64,000 nucleotides of DNA, from assembly GCA_017591395.1 (NCBI GenBank), contig WEDG01000701.1, forward strand, positions 1 to 64,000, read 5' to 3'. The DNA is from Schistocephalus solidus (lineage: Eukaryota > Platyhelminthes > Cestoda > Diphyllobothriidea > Diphyllobothriidae). Positions 35,501 to 41,373 of this stretch are shown in pieces. Within the stretch, counting starts at the first letter, position 1; each line of letters starts with the position of its first letter. Both the position numbers and the translations under genes were made by a program. Below the pieces are notes generated by a model. The model had not been told where the DNA came from. It worked only from the letters and a program-made list of their open reading frames with translations, and searched no databases.

Positions 35501-37543
35501 AGTTCAGTAGATCAAGGCTGAACTTAGTCTGAATTTTGGAGCCGGCAGAGAAAAGGCCTGCAATTTTGAACTTTCAGAAAAAAACAAAGCCAAAATTCGT
35601 CACAGACTGGTGAAAAGCCCTTCCGTGGGCCTTTAAATAGTTATAACCTTGCCTTCCTGTATACATATAGGGTTCACTAATGATAGGTCGGCCGTTCTGA
35701 CCAACCAGCGCGGCTACGTCTTCGTGAAGGGCATTCTTGCAAATGGAACTGATCTAAGTAACATTTTAAGTGCATAGGCCCATATCCGCAGATCAAGGAT
35801 TCCAGTTGCTAGGCGACCGTATCTGTTTGCAGGCTTACATAATCGGTTTGCCCTTTTCGTTCATTGTTACGTTATAGTGGTGTCTAGGTAGTCGACCTGA
35901 TTTCAAGATCAAGTATAGACTGGCTCTATTTGAGATTCCCCGTACGCACACGAAAAGCAACAATTCTAATCGACAAAACATGGAATACCGTAAAGGCCGT
36001 GTCTGAACTACCTGCTTTATTCTTTGGCTAGAAGACTGCATATTTTGAGAAGTTAGGACCACGAGCCTAGTTCTGCTCGAGGGGCTGACTAATTCAAGCC
36101 GCCTCATCACTATCGCCCGCTGTCCTATCGACCAAAAACCAATCGAGGTAGCGGAATGAGAAACTGATCTGCTATTTCCTCACAGTCCGGTGATAGAAAG
36201 TAGAACCATCACCTGGAAAAATCGAACGGATGGGAAACGAGAAGTACTAAGGCGTGCGGGAAGACCCTAGGGTTTGAGCCAGGATTCAGTTAGTCCTACA
36301 CCCAAAAGCAACAAACGTCCTCAGAACTCGACGCGAAAACTATGTTTAACGTGGGAAAGACTGTGTGGAGTTTTCAATGGAGGAGTTGCGAAACTTAGGT
36401 TAACGCGCACTCCTTAGATCTACCGTCGTAATTGCTTCACCGTCTAAAATAACTTTATGCCCGGGAGTTTTCCACCTAGACCCAACAGGTTGGTGATGAT
36501 AGCTTCCTGCCCAAGACAACGTTGAAGCCTGCACGCCCTGTCAGAGTACTTCAGTACATCCACCACAGAAACGACAAAGAACGTTCTATAAAGGCGCTCG
36601 CTGTCTATTAAGACGGACGAATAACTACTTCTACTACTACACTACAACTAATTCGGCTGGATAACATATTGATCCTAGTGATGGCCTCCATGCCTCTCCT
36701 ATTGGTTACTGTCCTCGTGAAGGCAAAATCGCTTATTCGCAACGGTTGACTTTACCCACACTAAGGAACGAATCCGAGCCTAGCTTTGCACTGCATGAAA
36801 AAATTGCCGACTGAGGTATATAATCTAAGTATATACACTGGTTGGTAGGCGCTCGATGATCGGTTACGGGACTCATCCCGTTCTACCTAGGAGCTCACTC
36901 TCGAGCCCTACCAGCGGCGGCATAACAGCTAGTATTATAGGCAGAAGAACATTACCCACACCACGGAGATTGAAATGGCCAGTTCTGGCTTATAGCCGTC
37001 ATCAGACAGCCATACCTAACCCCAGGAGCTGCGCCATCCGAGGCTCAAACCTGCGACTTGTTGATTAGAAGTCTAGCGTTCTAACCATTGCACCACGGGC
37101 TCGTGATCTTGCCGGTTTGGATCTTGGATATTTTTATTGGTCGGTAGGTGCTCATGGATCGGTTACAGGACTCACTCGTCACGTTCTGGGTAGCGCAAAA
37201 CCAGGGGTTGGGTCTGACAGTCTGATAACGGCTAATAAGCCAGAAATGGCCATTCTACTCTCCCCGGTCTTTGTCAGTAATTTCTCTTCCAAATACATAC
37301 TCCAGAAGCTGCAAGAATGTTTTGCCAGAGTGTGAAAATCGATATGGTTCGAACGCAAAGAAGGCGTGGTGAGCACCAAGACGAATAAATCCAGCAACTT
37401 TTTGATGGAAGTCTATAGTTCCTTGTGCCTTTTGTTAATTATCTGACTTGCATCCATTGTAGGAGAAGAAGGGCTTAGAAACTATTGACCCGATCGAGGC
37501 AGAAATTGAGAAGCTTAACAAACTGCTGGAGCTCGTCGGTTGA
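13365..37543 (+). CDS. DNAI1: Axonemal dynein intermediate chain 1 (15 exons)
   Basis: WD-repeat intermediate chain of the outer dynein arm of motile cilia and flagella. It links the dynein heavy chains to the axonemal docking site; in flatworms it would serve ciliated epithelia, flame cells and sperm. Exons: 13365-13376, 13406-13516, 13546-13626, 13662-13794, 13831-13880, 13913-14026, 14059-14160, 14192-14275, 14309-14555, 14934-15271, 16606-16693, 18958-19187, 24011-24244, 32822-32873, 37463-37543. All phases agree except for one extra base in exon 12. Predicted length is about 651 residues, against about 700 in vertebrate DNAI1. Family landmarks occur in order: [110 protein letters not shown], and a C-terminal [12 protein letters not shown]. 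The start ATG at 13365 is inferred from frame and is the least certain end. Confidence 0.93.
14934..15271 (+). CDS. DNAI1: DNAI1 exon 10 (WD-repeat region)
   Basis: Encodes [70 protein letters not shown], the first WD blades. The first codon (Tyr) is split with exon 9 across a 378-bp intron. The acceptor is TTCTCAG and the donor is AGG/GTCAGT. This is the longest exon (338 bp). Confidence 0.95.
15770..15851 (+). repeat. Short tandem repeat, TTTGCTCATTTTG unit
   Basis: About five imperfect copies of a 12-14 base unit (TTTGCTCATTTTG) in DNAI1 intron 10. No coding role. Confidence 0.85.
16177..16275 (+). CDS. Candidate symmetric cassette exon in DNAI1 intron 10
   Basis: A 99-bp open segment of 33 codons (starts [15 protein letters not shown], ends VYQAKL). 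It is bounded by a pyrimidine-rich acceptor (CCCTTCGCTGCCAG) and a GTAATG donor, and is phase 0 at both ends, so it could be included between exons 10 and 11 without shifting frame. Homologues align without a gap when exon 10 is joined straight to exon 11, so it is not part of the conserved protein. It may be alternative, lineage-specific or fortuitous. Confidence 0.3.
16606..16693 (+). CDS. DNAI1: DNAI1 exon 11
   Basis: 88 bp: [21 protein letters not shown], then ESAQLATL and the first base of the next codon. It aligns without gaps to the linker between WD blades after WTLVK in other DNAI1 proteins (pattern L-x-x-x-D-x-x-x-L). The acceptor is CCTGCTAG and the donor GTGAGG. Sequence conservation is low, so the call rests on phase, splice sites and position. 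Confidence 0.8.
18056..18105 (+). repeat. (GTGA)n microsatellite
   Basis: About 50 bases of GTGA/GTGG/GTAA tetranucleotides in DNAI1 intron 11. The surrounding intron (16694-18957) holds no gene I can support; open frames at 17541-17843 and 18350-18727 on the - strand have no recognisable family. Confidence 0.9.
18958..19187 (+). CDS. DNAI1: DNAI1 exon 12, with a +1 frameshift
   Basis: Encodes [60 protein letters not shown] and then, one frame over, [16 protein letters not shown]. Homology is strong on both sides of the break, which lies at about 19134-19137 (TTTC before ATTACC). One surplus base there explains everything: with it removed, the exon has the right phase for both neighbours. 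The donor GTGAGT at 19188 is perfect. It could be a recent mutation, an assembly error or a polymorphism. Confidence 0.88.
19585..20690. repeat. Inverted tandem array of tRNA-derived SINE units
   Basis: About four units of roughly 300 bp in DNAI1 intron 12, two on the - strand (left) and two on the + strand (right), meeting near 20098. Each unit has a tRNA-like head, a module containing GGATTCCATACGTTGCATTAGG and ACTCACGGCTC, and a tail containing CACTTGTGAAA or its complement. On the + side the heads are 302 bp apart. tRNA-like segments: 19752-19815 (-, anticodon arm deleted), 20039-20097 (-, A box missing), 20218-20297 (+) and 20519-20602 (+). Confidence 0.8.
20218..20297 (+). repeat. tRNA-like SINE head, best-preserved copy
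   Basis: Acceptor-like stem GCCTCGT/ACGAGGT, A-box TAGCTCAGTTGGCTAGAGC and B-box GGTTTGAATCC at the right spacing for a tRNA with a long variable arm. The anticodon stem is poorly paired and the copy is embedded in a longer repeat, so it is a SINE promoter region and not a functional tRNA gene. Confidence 0.75.
20691..22437. other. DNAI1 intron 12, no gene recognised
   Basis: About 1.7 kb with no supported feature. The + frame at 21358-21861 is open for 167 codons with an ATG but its composition and lack of any motif suggest chance. The - frame at 20667-20873 may be a fragment of a retroelement but I cannot place it. Confidence 0.4.
22438..22560 (+). repeat. GGCCGCC-TIR element, solo left end
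   Basis: AGGATG, an ACTTTTGAAT stretch and then TTTTCGGCCGCCTGCAAAAA, followed by a CTCGATAAAAAATATG stretch and TTGATTTTTGATAC. This matches the left ends of the elements at 33960 and 26779. No partner right end was found nearby, so it is a truncated copy. Confidence 0.65.
22940..23062 (-). repeat. Degenerate telomere-like (TTAGGG) tract
   Basis: C/A-rich tract with repeated CCTAA, CTAACCC and CTCTAAC words, the complement of the G-rich tracts inside the two fold-back elements downstream. No inverted-repeat arms of that family were found around it. Confidence 0.5.
23231..23639. mobile_element. Fold-back/MITE-like element with TTAGGG-like interior, copy 1
   Basis: Inverted arms of about 37 bp (23236-23272 with 23598-23634) share the core GCCTAAACAGGACA(C/T)GGGAA. 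The interior is a degenerate G-rich array (GGTTAGG, GGGTTAAGG). It is flanked by a direct 9-bp repeat ACTTACGCA at 23222-23230 and 23640-23648, a likely target-site duplication; 9 bp would suit a Mutator-like element. Non-coding. Confidence 0.7.
24011..24244 (+). CDS. DNAI1: DNAI1 exon 13 (last WD blades)
   Basis: Encodes [77 protein letters not shown]. Acceptor TCTGCTCAG, donor GTAAGT; the last codon (Arg) is split with exon 14 across an 8.6-kb intron. An apparent open-frame extension upstream to 23859 is intronic. Confidence 0.95.
24389..24790 (-). repeat. RTE LINE 5'-UTR-like fragment
   Basis: Shares an ordered set of blocks with 32120-32360, the region just upstream of the RTE LINE start: a GCATTGTATT-type block, a GCGCCGAGTCAG-type block, then (in + orientation) TTGAGAGAGGGCATGTCTGCG and ATTGATTGGCCGATATGGAT. 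It is therefore probably a 5' fragment of the same RTE family in the same orientation. No coding part is attached. Confidence 0.5.
25016..25400. mobile_element. Fold-back/MITE-like element with TTAGGG-like interior, copy 2
   Basis: Arms at 25021-25059 and 25356-25393 carry the same core (GCGTAAACAGGACACGGGAA and its inverse with CCTAAACAGG) as copy 1. The outermost 12-14 bases (GGTTTTCTTTTATGG / CCATAGAAGAAAACC) are inverted within this copy yet differ from those of copy 1. The interior is G-rich with GGTTAGGGTTAGG words. No clean target duplication. Confidence 0.7.
25401..26778. other. DNAI1 intron 13, no gene recognised
   Basis: No supported feature. An open + frame at 26475-26681 (reads [19 protein letters not shown]) follows a GCGTGCAG acceptor-like site and could be a stray exon, but nothing else supports it. 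Confidence 0.4.
27105..27800 (-). mobile_element. Penelope-like element 3' fragment (GIY-YIG domain and 3' region)
   Basis: Reverse-strand coding of the GIY-YIG endonuclease domain that ends Penelope-like retroelement proteins: [20 protein letters not shown] then [40 protein letters not shown] and a C-terminal APYSVL (27429 to about 27740). The 3' region (27105-27428) follows with a hammerhead-like motif near its end. The upstream RT is missing and a stop lies near 27712, so it is a dead 5'-truncated copy. Confidence 0.88.
27121..27165 (-). ncRNA. Hammerhead-ribozyme-like motif of Penelope 3' region
   Basis: On the - strand: CTGATGG (27154-27148), stem II GGGTTC/GAATCC (27149-27144 with 27137-27132) and GAAACGTC (27131-27124). 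Penelope-like elements are known to carry hammerhead motifs in their terminal repeats. Here the core has G for the usual final A of CUGAUGA, and I cannot draw a good stem I, so activity is doubtful. Confidence 0.45.
27840..28987. mobile_element. Tc1/mariner-like MITE, 1.15 kb
   Basis: Ends in inverted repeats CAGTAGGTGTCCTAACTCAT (left) and its relative CAGTAGATTGCCTAACTCAT (right, reversed), each next to TA (27838-27839 and 28988-28989), as expected of a TA target duplication. A 520-bp element with the same ends is at 47568-48087. No transposase is recognisable; it contains an open reverse frame at 28429-28794. Confidence 0.7.
28429..28794 (-). CDS. Hypothetical 121-residue protein, possibly secreted
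   Basis: An uninterrupted frame with a true ATG, inside the MITE. The N-terminus ([20 protein letters not shown], then CLC) looks like a signal peptide. The remainder has further Cys residues (VCIRKN, TRCNRK and a C-terminal YVYDCT). I do not recognise a family. It could be a captured exon, a retroposed small gene or a chance frame; it has no introns, and I saw no polyadenylation signal that decides the matter. Confidence 0.25.
   Translation of the reverse strand: MHIFSQLLLWTWIFHGSEFSCLCESTNMTQAAVCIRKNAQEVTASVNAFKKYVILSVLPNTSNGMYIYGQSYKDTENRKEFASFSRLSATRCNRKLETFIEKFNNRIVLFIYTKWYVYDCT
29090..31960 (-). mobile_element. RTE-type LINE, nearly full-length but inactivated
   Basis: Reverse-strand RTE-clade retrotransposon in DNAI1 intron 13. 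Endonuclease: VDVCCLSEV (about 31655), [20 protein letters not shown] (31520), [16 protein letters not shown] (about 31320), [11 protein letters not shown] and [13 protein letters not shown] (about 31100-30980). [20 protein letters not shown] linker (30570), LRHKPLR-type motif near 30110, and [16 protein letters not shown] with the catalytic YADD at 29981-29970. The C-terminus reads [20 protein letters not shown] (29560), [17 protein letters not shown] and [13 protein letters not shown] (29165). Stops and frameshifts split it into at least six pieces. Opposite in orientation to DNAI1. Confidence 0.9.
31961..32430 (-). mobile_element. RTE LINE 5' region
   Basis: The open frame continuing upstream of the endonuclease (to 32051) and the following sequence to about 32430 are the presumed 5' UTR. 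Blocks of it recur at 24389-24790, which supports it being part of the repeat and not host sequence. Confidence 0.5.
32822..32873 (+). CDS. DNAI1: DNAI1 exon 14
   Basis: 52 bp: completes the split Arg codon and encodes [17 protein letters not shown], matching the conserved GHIISLKLSPNLR segment of DNAI1. Acceptor CTTTCAG, donor GTAAGC, phase 0 at its end. Confidence 0.93.
33960..34853. mobile_element. GGCCGCC-TIR element, 894 bp
   Basis: Terminal inverted repeats of about 62 bp, roughly 80% identical: the left starts AGGATGTTGGCTTTTGAATG with CTTTTCGGCCGCCTGCAAAA, and the right reads AGGATGCCGGCTTTTGAGTG with CTTTTCGGCCGCCTGTAAAT on the other strand. It also holds CACTCGGTAAAA/CACTCGGCAAAA just inside. 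No target duplication is visible and no coding region is recognisable; a second hammerhead-like motif lies inside. Confidence 0.75.
34360..34412 (-). ncRNA. Hammerhead-like motif, second copy
   Basis: On the - strand: GCAGATGGGTAG, a short loop, CTACTACGC, then GAAACGTCAGACACCTAATAA. The order (GATGG, stem, CGAAACGTC, AATAAAC) is the same as at 27115-27155, which suggests a second, more eroded Penelope 3' end. The CUGAUGA core is not intact. Confidence 0.35.
34854..36839. other. DNAI1 intron 14, no gene recognised
   Basis: About 2 kb with no supported feature. An A-box-like GTGGCTCAATTAGTACAGC at about 35004 hints at another tRNA-derived SINE, but no B box follows at the right distance. The reverse open frame at 35835-36110 is unassigned. 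Confidence 0.4.
36845..37105 (-). repeat. tRNA-derived SINE (Arg-like head)
   Basis: Read on the - strand, 37103-37039 gives CGAGCCCGTGGTGCAATGGT, TAGAACGCTAGACTTCTAATC and GCAGGTTTGAGCC: an A box, an anticodon-loop-like CTTCTAA (TCT, Arg-like) and a B box. The body continues to about 36845 with GACGGCTATAAGCCAGAACT. The acceptor stem is not closed, so it is a SINE rather than a tRNA gene. Confidence 0.65.
37138..37290 (+). repeat. Partial inverted copy of the Arg-like SINE body
   Basis: 37185-37290 reads, on the + strand, the body of the SINE at 36845-37105 (GGGGTTGGGTCTGACAG, GATAACGGCTAATAAGCC, AAATGGCCATT) without the tRNA head. 37138-37180 repeats the 36840-36880 flank (GGTAGGTGCTCATGGATCGG) in direct orientation. 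Together they form a mixed direct and inverted repeat. Confidence 0.55.
37463..37543 (+). CDS. DNAI1: DNAI1 terminal exon 15
   Basis: [26 protein letters not shown] and a TGA stop at 37541-37543. It matches the DNAI1 C-terminus (EIAKLDKLLNLV). Acceptor CATTGTAG. The protein ends shortly after the leucine-rich helix, a little earlier than in vertebrates. Confidence 0.93.
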   Translation, partial: EKKGLETIDPIEAEIEKLNKLLELVG

Positions 37544-37619
37544 ACTCCTGCTTCTGAGCATGAGACCGATAACTGTGCTTGAAGACAAATGGGCACTATT
37601 CTATAAACCAGGTTTGCTG

Positions 37620-37672
37620 AATAAATACCATAATGTGCCATATTTTACCGCGTTTTCAAGTTTTTGAATAAA
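37620..37672 (+). terminator. Polyadenylation signals of DNAI1
   Basis: Two AATAAA hexamers, 37620-37625 and 37667-37672, 77 and 124 bases after the stop codon. Either could serve the DNAI1 mRNA. Confidence 0.65.
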
Positions 37673-40173
37673 TCTACGATAATACCATATAGCCGGCTGT
37701 CGATTTGTTTGTCGAAAACATTAACAGGGTCAAGGCGATCGGAGATGGGCTCGGGCGCAGTAGCTGACGACACTAAGCAGTCTGCTTACGAGTGCAATAC
37801 ACGACCTTGTCCGCGAACTTTGTGACAGTCCTTCAGAGGAACGGAGACTCGGATCTCACCTTCGTAAGCGTACTATAAAGGTTACATTGCAAAAAAACAT
37901 TGAGCCTGACTCCTAGCACCGACCACGAGGACTGAGTCATTTCATCAGTTGGCAGCCTTCATACATTGACGGAACTGTTGTGTGTGGTACGCCAAGGATT
38001 AATTAAACGCGTCCAGAATTAATAAAAGGCAATTGAAACACGCGCGCCGCCTCACATTTTGGAGGAAGCCGCCTCTACCAGTTGCCAAAACCACCAGAGA
38101 GGAATAGAAAGCAGGAAAAAGACACCTTAAGTTGCCAATTGTATTGCAATATGGACTTGAGTAATACTAAATTCACAAAGTAGGTGCGGTAGCTTGGGTA
38201 GTTCTGTCCCCTTTGTTGAAGGACGGATTATAAGACAGGAAAAGTAAGGTGAGAGCGAGTAAGGCAACTTCAGTATCGGAGTGCTTTGAGTGACAATTTT
38301 CAACCACTAGGGTCAAAGGGCTCGGAAACCTGTTCAACCCTTTATGATAGCGACTATAAATCGCTAAGAATGACTGCTAAAATGTACCCGGATATGACTG
38401 CAAAGTCCGAAGGAGTGCACCCCACCTCGGAACGTAGACTCGGTCAAGAAAACAGGTCAGTGAGAAGGGCCACATATGCGTTCTACAGTGTTCAGAGAAC
38501 ATAAACTCTCTGAGACAGAATTTCACCGAGTCAGTTCTACATTTAAGTGGAAAGTTAATTTAAAATTATGTCGACGTCTAACGAACTCTAAGTGAGTGTA
38601 TTTGGTAGACAGAAACGGCGAACTTTCATCACGAAATCTCGAAAGTCGAAGGCTATGACGCCCAGCGCGCACCCCACGCAGTGGTCGCAGCATCGGTGGC
38701 TTGGACGTTAATTGCTTTACAGTGAAGCCGAATTGTGTAGCATCTATAGATATCCTCTCCCAGCTTTCCTGTTCCGATAGCAAGGCAATTTTAAGACGGC
38801 CGAGGTGGGCGCAGGTGCAGTAGCTGAGAAAAACCAAATAATACGTCTGCGTGTTCCACACATGACATGGTCCCCAATAAATTTACCCGGATAAAATAAG
38901 GGCAGCTCGATACTCACCGGCATGACTGTAAAAGAGGTAATATCGATAAGGAGCCATTGCAGCTGTCCGTTCTAAGAATGACTGAGTTATCCCGTAAATC
39001 AGCAGCCTTCCAAGCCACGAACCTTAACGCCTCAGGATAGATTCATGCGCGTCAGATTCGTTATTATGAGAATTGCGTTGGTGTGCCGTGCGAATGGATG
39101 GATTCCCTAGTGCTGCCCCAACACTGTCCACTCCTTAACTATGCGCCAATCGACTGTCCGGGTCTATCAACCAACGCGTGATGGGCTCAGACGCAGTGGC
39201 TGACACAGGGTGAAATTCCACATCTAAGGTGGGTCACATAAGCCTGTACGGCAGTAGTTATAGGATCGCGCAGATAAACGCGTCTTGCGCCACTGACACG
39301 TTCAGGTTCAACGCATAAGTAGCGCAGCATGCCGTAGGCGCAACTTCCGTCGTAGACACTGGTTTAAAGTCCCGACACGTACATCGCGGTGGGCTTATCG
39401 ACGAGAGAGAGAGAGAGAGGACAGAAATGGAGGCCAAAGCTGAGGTAAACCTAAAACCGATTAAGCGCTTAAATCACTTAAAATAACTTAAAATATCACG
39501 ACGATTATCATGCTTCAATGTCCACTTCCTAACGAAACCTTTACGGCATCGCTCACCCATGTGAGGCTCGAGACGCTTGGGACTGGTTTGCATGTGTGGG
39601 AAGCAGCGCATGTGGGGTTTGCTGCGTAAGCTACCACGCTCACACCCAGCTCGGGCTATCTTGACTTTGGGATAGCGTGGGTACGAGGAGGTCGGGGAGA
39701 GATAGATGCTTAATAGGTCATCCTCGCTATAAAGAAACCCGTATGAATTCAGCGTTGTTTCGCTAGATAATGACGGCTATCATCAATTACGGTGAGCGAG
39801 ATACCCAGAATAGCTATGGCAACGGTAGCGGAGCACAGTGCACACAAGAGAATGTCCACGCTCATGGCGAGTTTATCCACGTAAGGACTTTCAAAATGAG
39901 GGTAGCATAAAAATCTCAATTGCTGATATTTATTTGCACAGCAGTGGCTCGTTAAACAATAGAAAATATTCTGCATGCAAGATAGTTGGTGGAAGAAATG
40001 AGAAACAGTTCTTTTAGAGATTAGTCTGAAAGAATGAAAGTCACACAACTCCAGTGCAGGAAACAACAGGATTTGGGTGAGTTAGCCGTCAAAAGAAGTT
40101 TGAGTAAAGTGAAATTTCCTCTTCGCGCAAGGTGTCAGACTTTTGGGTCAAAAGAACCATACAGCTGCCAACT
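37673..40173. other. Intergenic region, convergent gene ends; old repeats
   Basis: Lies between the 3' ends of DNAI1 (+) and the Morgue-like gene (-). No gene is supported. A 25-base word beginning GATGGGCTC occurs at 37744-37768 and 39180-39204 with three mismatches, a looser relative (GTGGGCGCAGGTGCAGTAGC) lies near 38805, and GACTGAGT/GCAGCCTTC pairs occur near 37932 and 38976, so an old repeat is present in at least two copies. A (GA)n run lies at about 39403-39418. AATAAA on the - strand at 39934-39929 can serve the Morgue-like gene. Confidence 0.45.
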
Positions 40174-41373
40174 CTACCAGGTCGTAAAGTCCGGAAGTGA
40201 AACCTGTGACACAAAAGACGTTGACAGGTAGTCGTGACAGGCAAACTTCCACGTCCACAGTTTTGCAAGCTCTTCAAATTTGTCTCGATCACGATTGTAC
40301 AGGGCGCCAATAGCCGGTTCCATACAAACCTTTGTGTAGGGATCGGTGAGAAGGGATTGCACACTAAGAAGCAGTTTGTCTAAGGTCAGCGCCAGACTCC
40401 AGTTGTGGCGAATGCAGTCCAAGCCGATGTCACCGTGGAAACTGATGTTTGGATGCAAAATGCGAGTAAGGAATCTAATGACAGGCGGACGCATGGGATG
40501 ACTGTCCGGGATCAGGATGTGGACGTAGAAAAGACCTCCTTCGTAGGGCGAGCCCGGAGGGCCCGCAATACCAGCCAGACAGTGTGCATAGGTTGCTGTG
40601 TCCAATGCCATAGCTTTAATGCCATAAGGAGGATCGGCACACAGACTCTTTATCTCCGAAACTATTCGCCTGAAACGCCTGTCGGGACCCTCGACCGGAA
40701 AGAGGACGGGGGAGTGCAGACGACTCAAACAAAGTCGGCAGGTTACGCTTTCCATCATGTTTAGGTAGAGAAGCCGCCAGGAGGAGACCCGGTGGCGAGG
40801 AACGAAGATTGGCCAGCGATGGGCAACGAACTCTGCCCAACGCTGTTCTGGAATTTCACTGTCGATGATGGAACAGCATCTCTGTGAAGCCACACGCAGA
40901 GTCCACACGGAGACGTCATCTAGGTAGTCTATAATTCTAAGCAGTACCTCTACGGGCAGATTGTCAAGGGAGTAGGATGTGGACGGGTTAGAAAGCGGCT
41001 GATCAGAACCCGAGAGTCGGTAACCGTGGCTGCCGCTGTCACTGCTACCATGAGAATTTTGTTGGCGGTAAGGACAAGCCCTGTGTGAAGGGCGCGGGTG
41101 TGCTGGAGCATGAAAAGCGGATGAAGTGGGTACAGCGGCGTTCGGCGGATATCGGAAAAGGTTCTCCTGTGACACACCTAGAGGAAAAAAGTCGGAAACG
41201 CGTTCAGGCTCCTCATTTCCGCTGTCATTTGAGGCCTCTTTTTCCTTCGCCGAACAACTTTCGTCGAGGGAGTCCGTGGAGAAATCATATACAAACGCGT
41301 GACAAATTGAACATACTGGCTGATCACTGCCGAAGTCGTAAAATCCATTGCAGAAGTTGCATTTCACCTGGCT
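40174..41373 (-). CDS. Morgue-like protein: zinc finger, F-box, E2 variant (main exon)
   Basis: A single 1.2-kb exon of 399 codons. Numbering from the Val codon at 41367: a C-x2-C-x12-C-x2-C zinc-finger-like motif (residues 3-22), a Ser/Pro-rich linker, an F-box (about 132-205, SLDNLPVEVLLRIIDYLDD), then a UBC/E2 fold (about 231-375) with AGPPGSPYEGGLFYVHI, the HPN motif (305-307) and the conserved Trp (323). The E2 catalytic site reads GDIGLDCIRHNW, so Gly315 stands where active E2s have Cys, with another Cys three residues later. The same combination (zinc finger, F-box and inactive E2 with Gly) defines Drosophila Morgue, which joins SCF-type ubiquitin ligases and affects turnover of the apoptosis inhibitor DIAP1. 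Likely role: substrate selection or ubiquitin binding without E2 catalysis. No ATG precedes the zinc finger in frame; a TTTTTATCCAATTCAG acceptor at 41374 implies an upstream exon or a trans-spliced leader. The stop TAG is at 40176-40174. Confidence 0.85.
   Translation of the reverse strand, partial: SQVKCNFCNGFYDFGSDQPVCSICHAFVYDFSTDSLDESCSAKEKEASNDSGNEEPERVSDFFPLGVSQENLFRYPPNAAVPTSSAFHAPAHPRPSHRACPYRQQNSHGSSDSGSHGYRLSGSDQPLSNPSTSYSLDNLPVEVLLRIIDYLDDVSVWTLRVASQRCCSIIDSEIPEQRWAEFVAHRWPIFVPRHRVSSWRLLYLNMMESVTCRLCLSRLHSPVLFPVEGPDRRFRRIVSEIKSLCADPPYGIKAMALDTATYAHCLAGIAGPPGSPYEGGLFYVHILIPDSHPMRPPVIRFLTRILHPNISFHGDIGLDCIRHNWSLALTLDKLLLSVQSLLTDPYTKVCMEPAIGALYNRDRDKFEELAKLWTWKFACHDYLSTSFVSQVSLPDFTTW

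Noticed and set aside
40405..40764. Forward frames opposite the Morgue-like exon, including 41085-41432
   Set aside because: They overlap a well-supported coding exon on the other strand and show no family resemblance.
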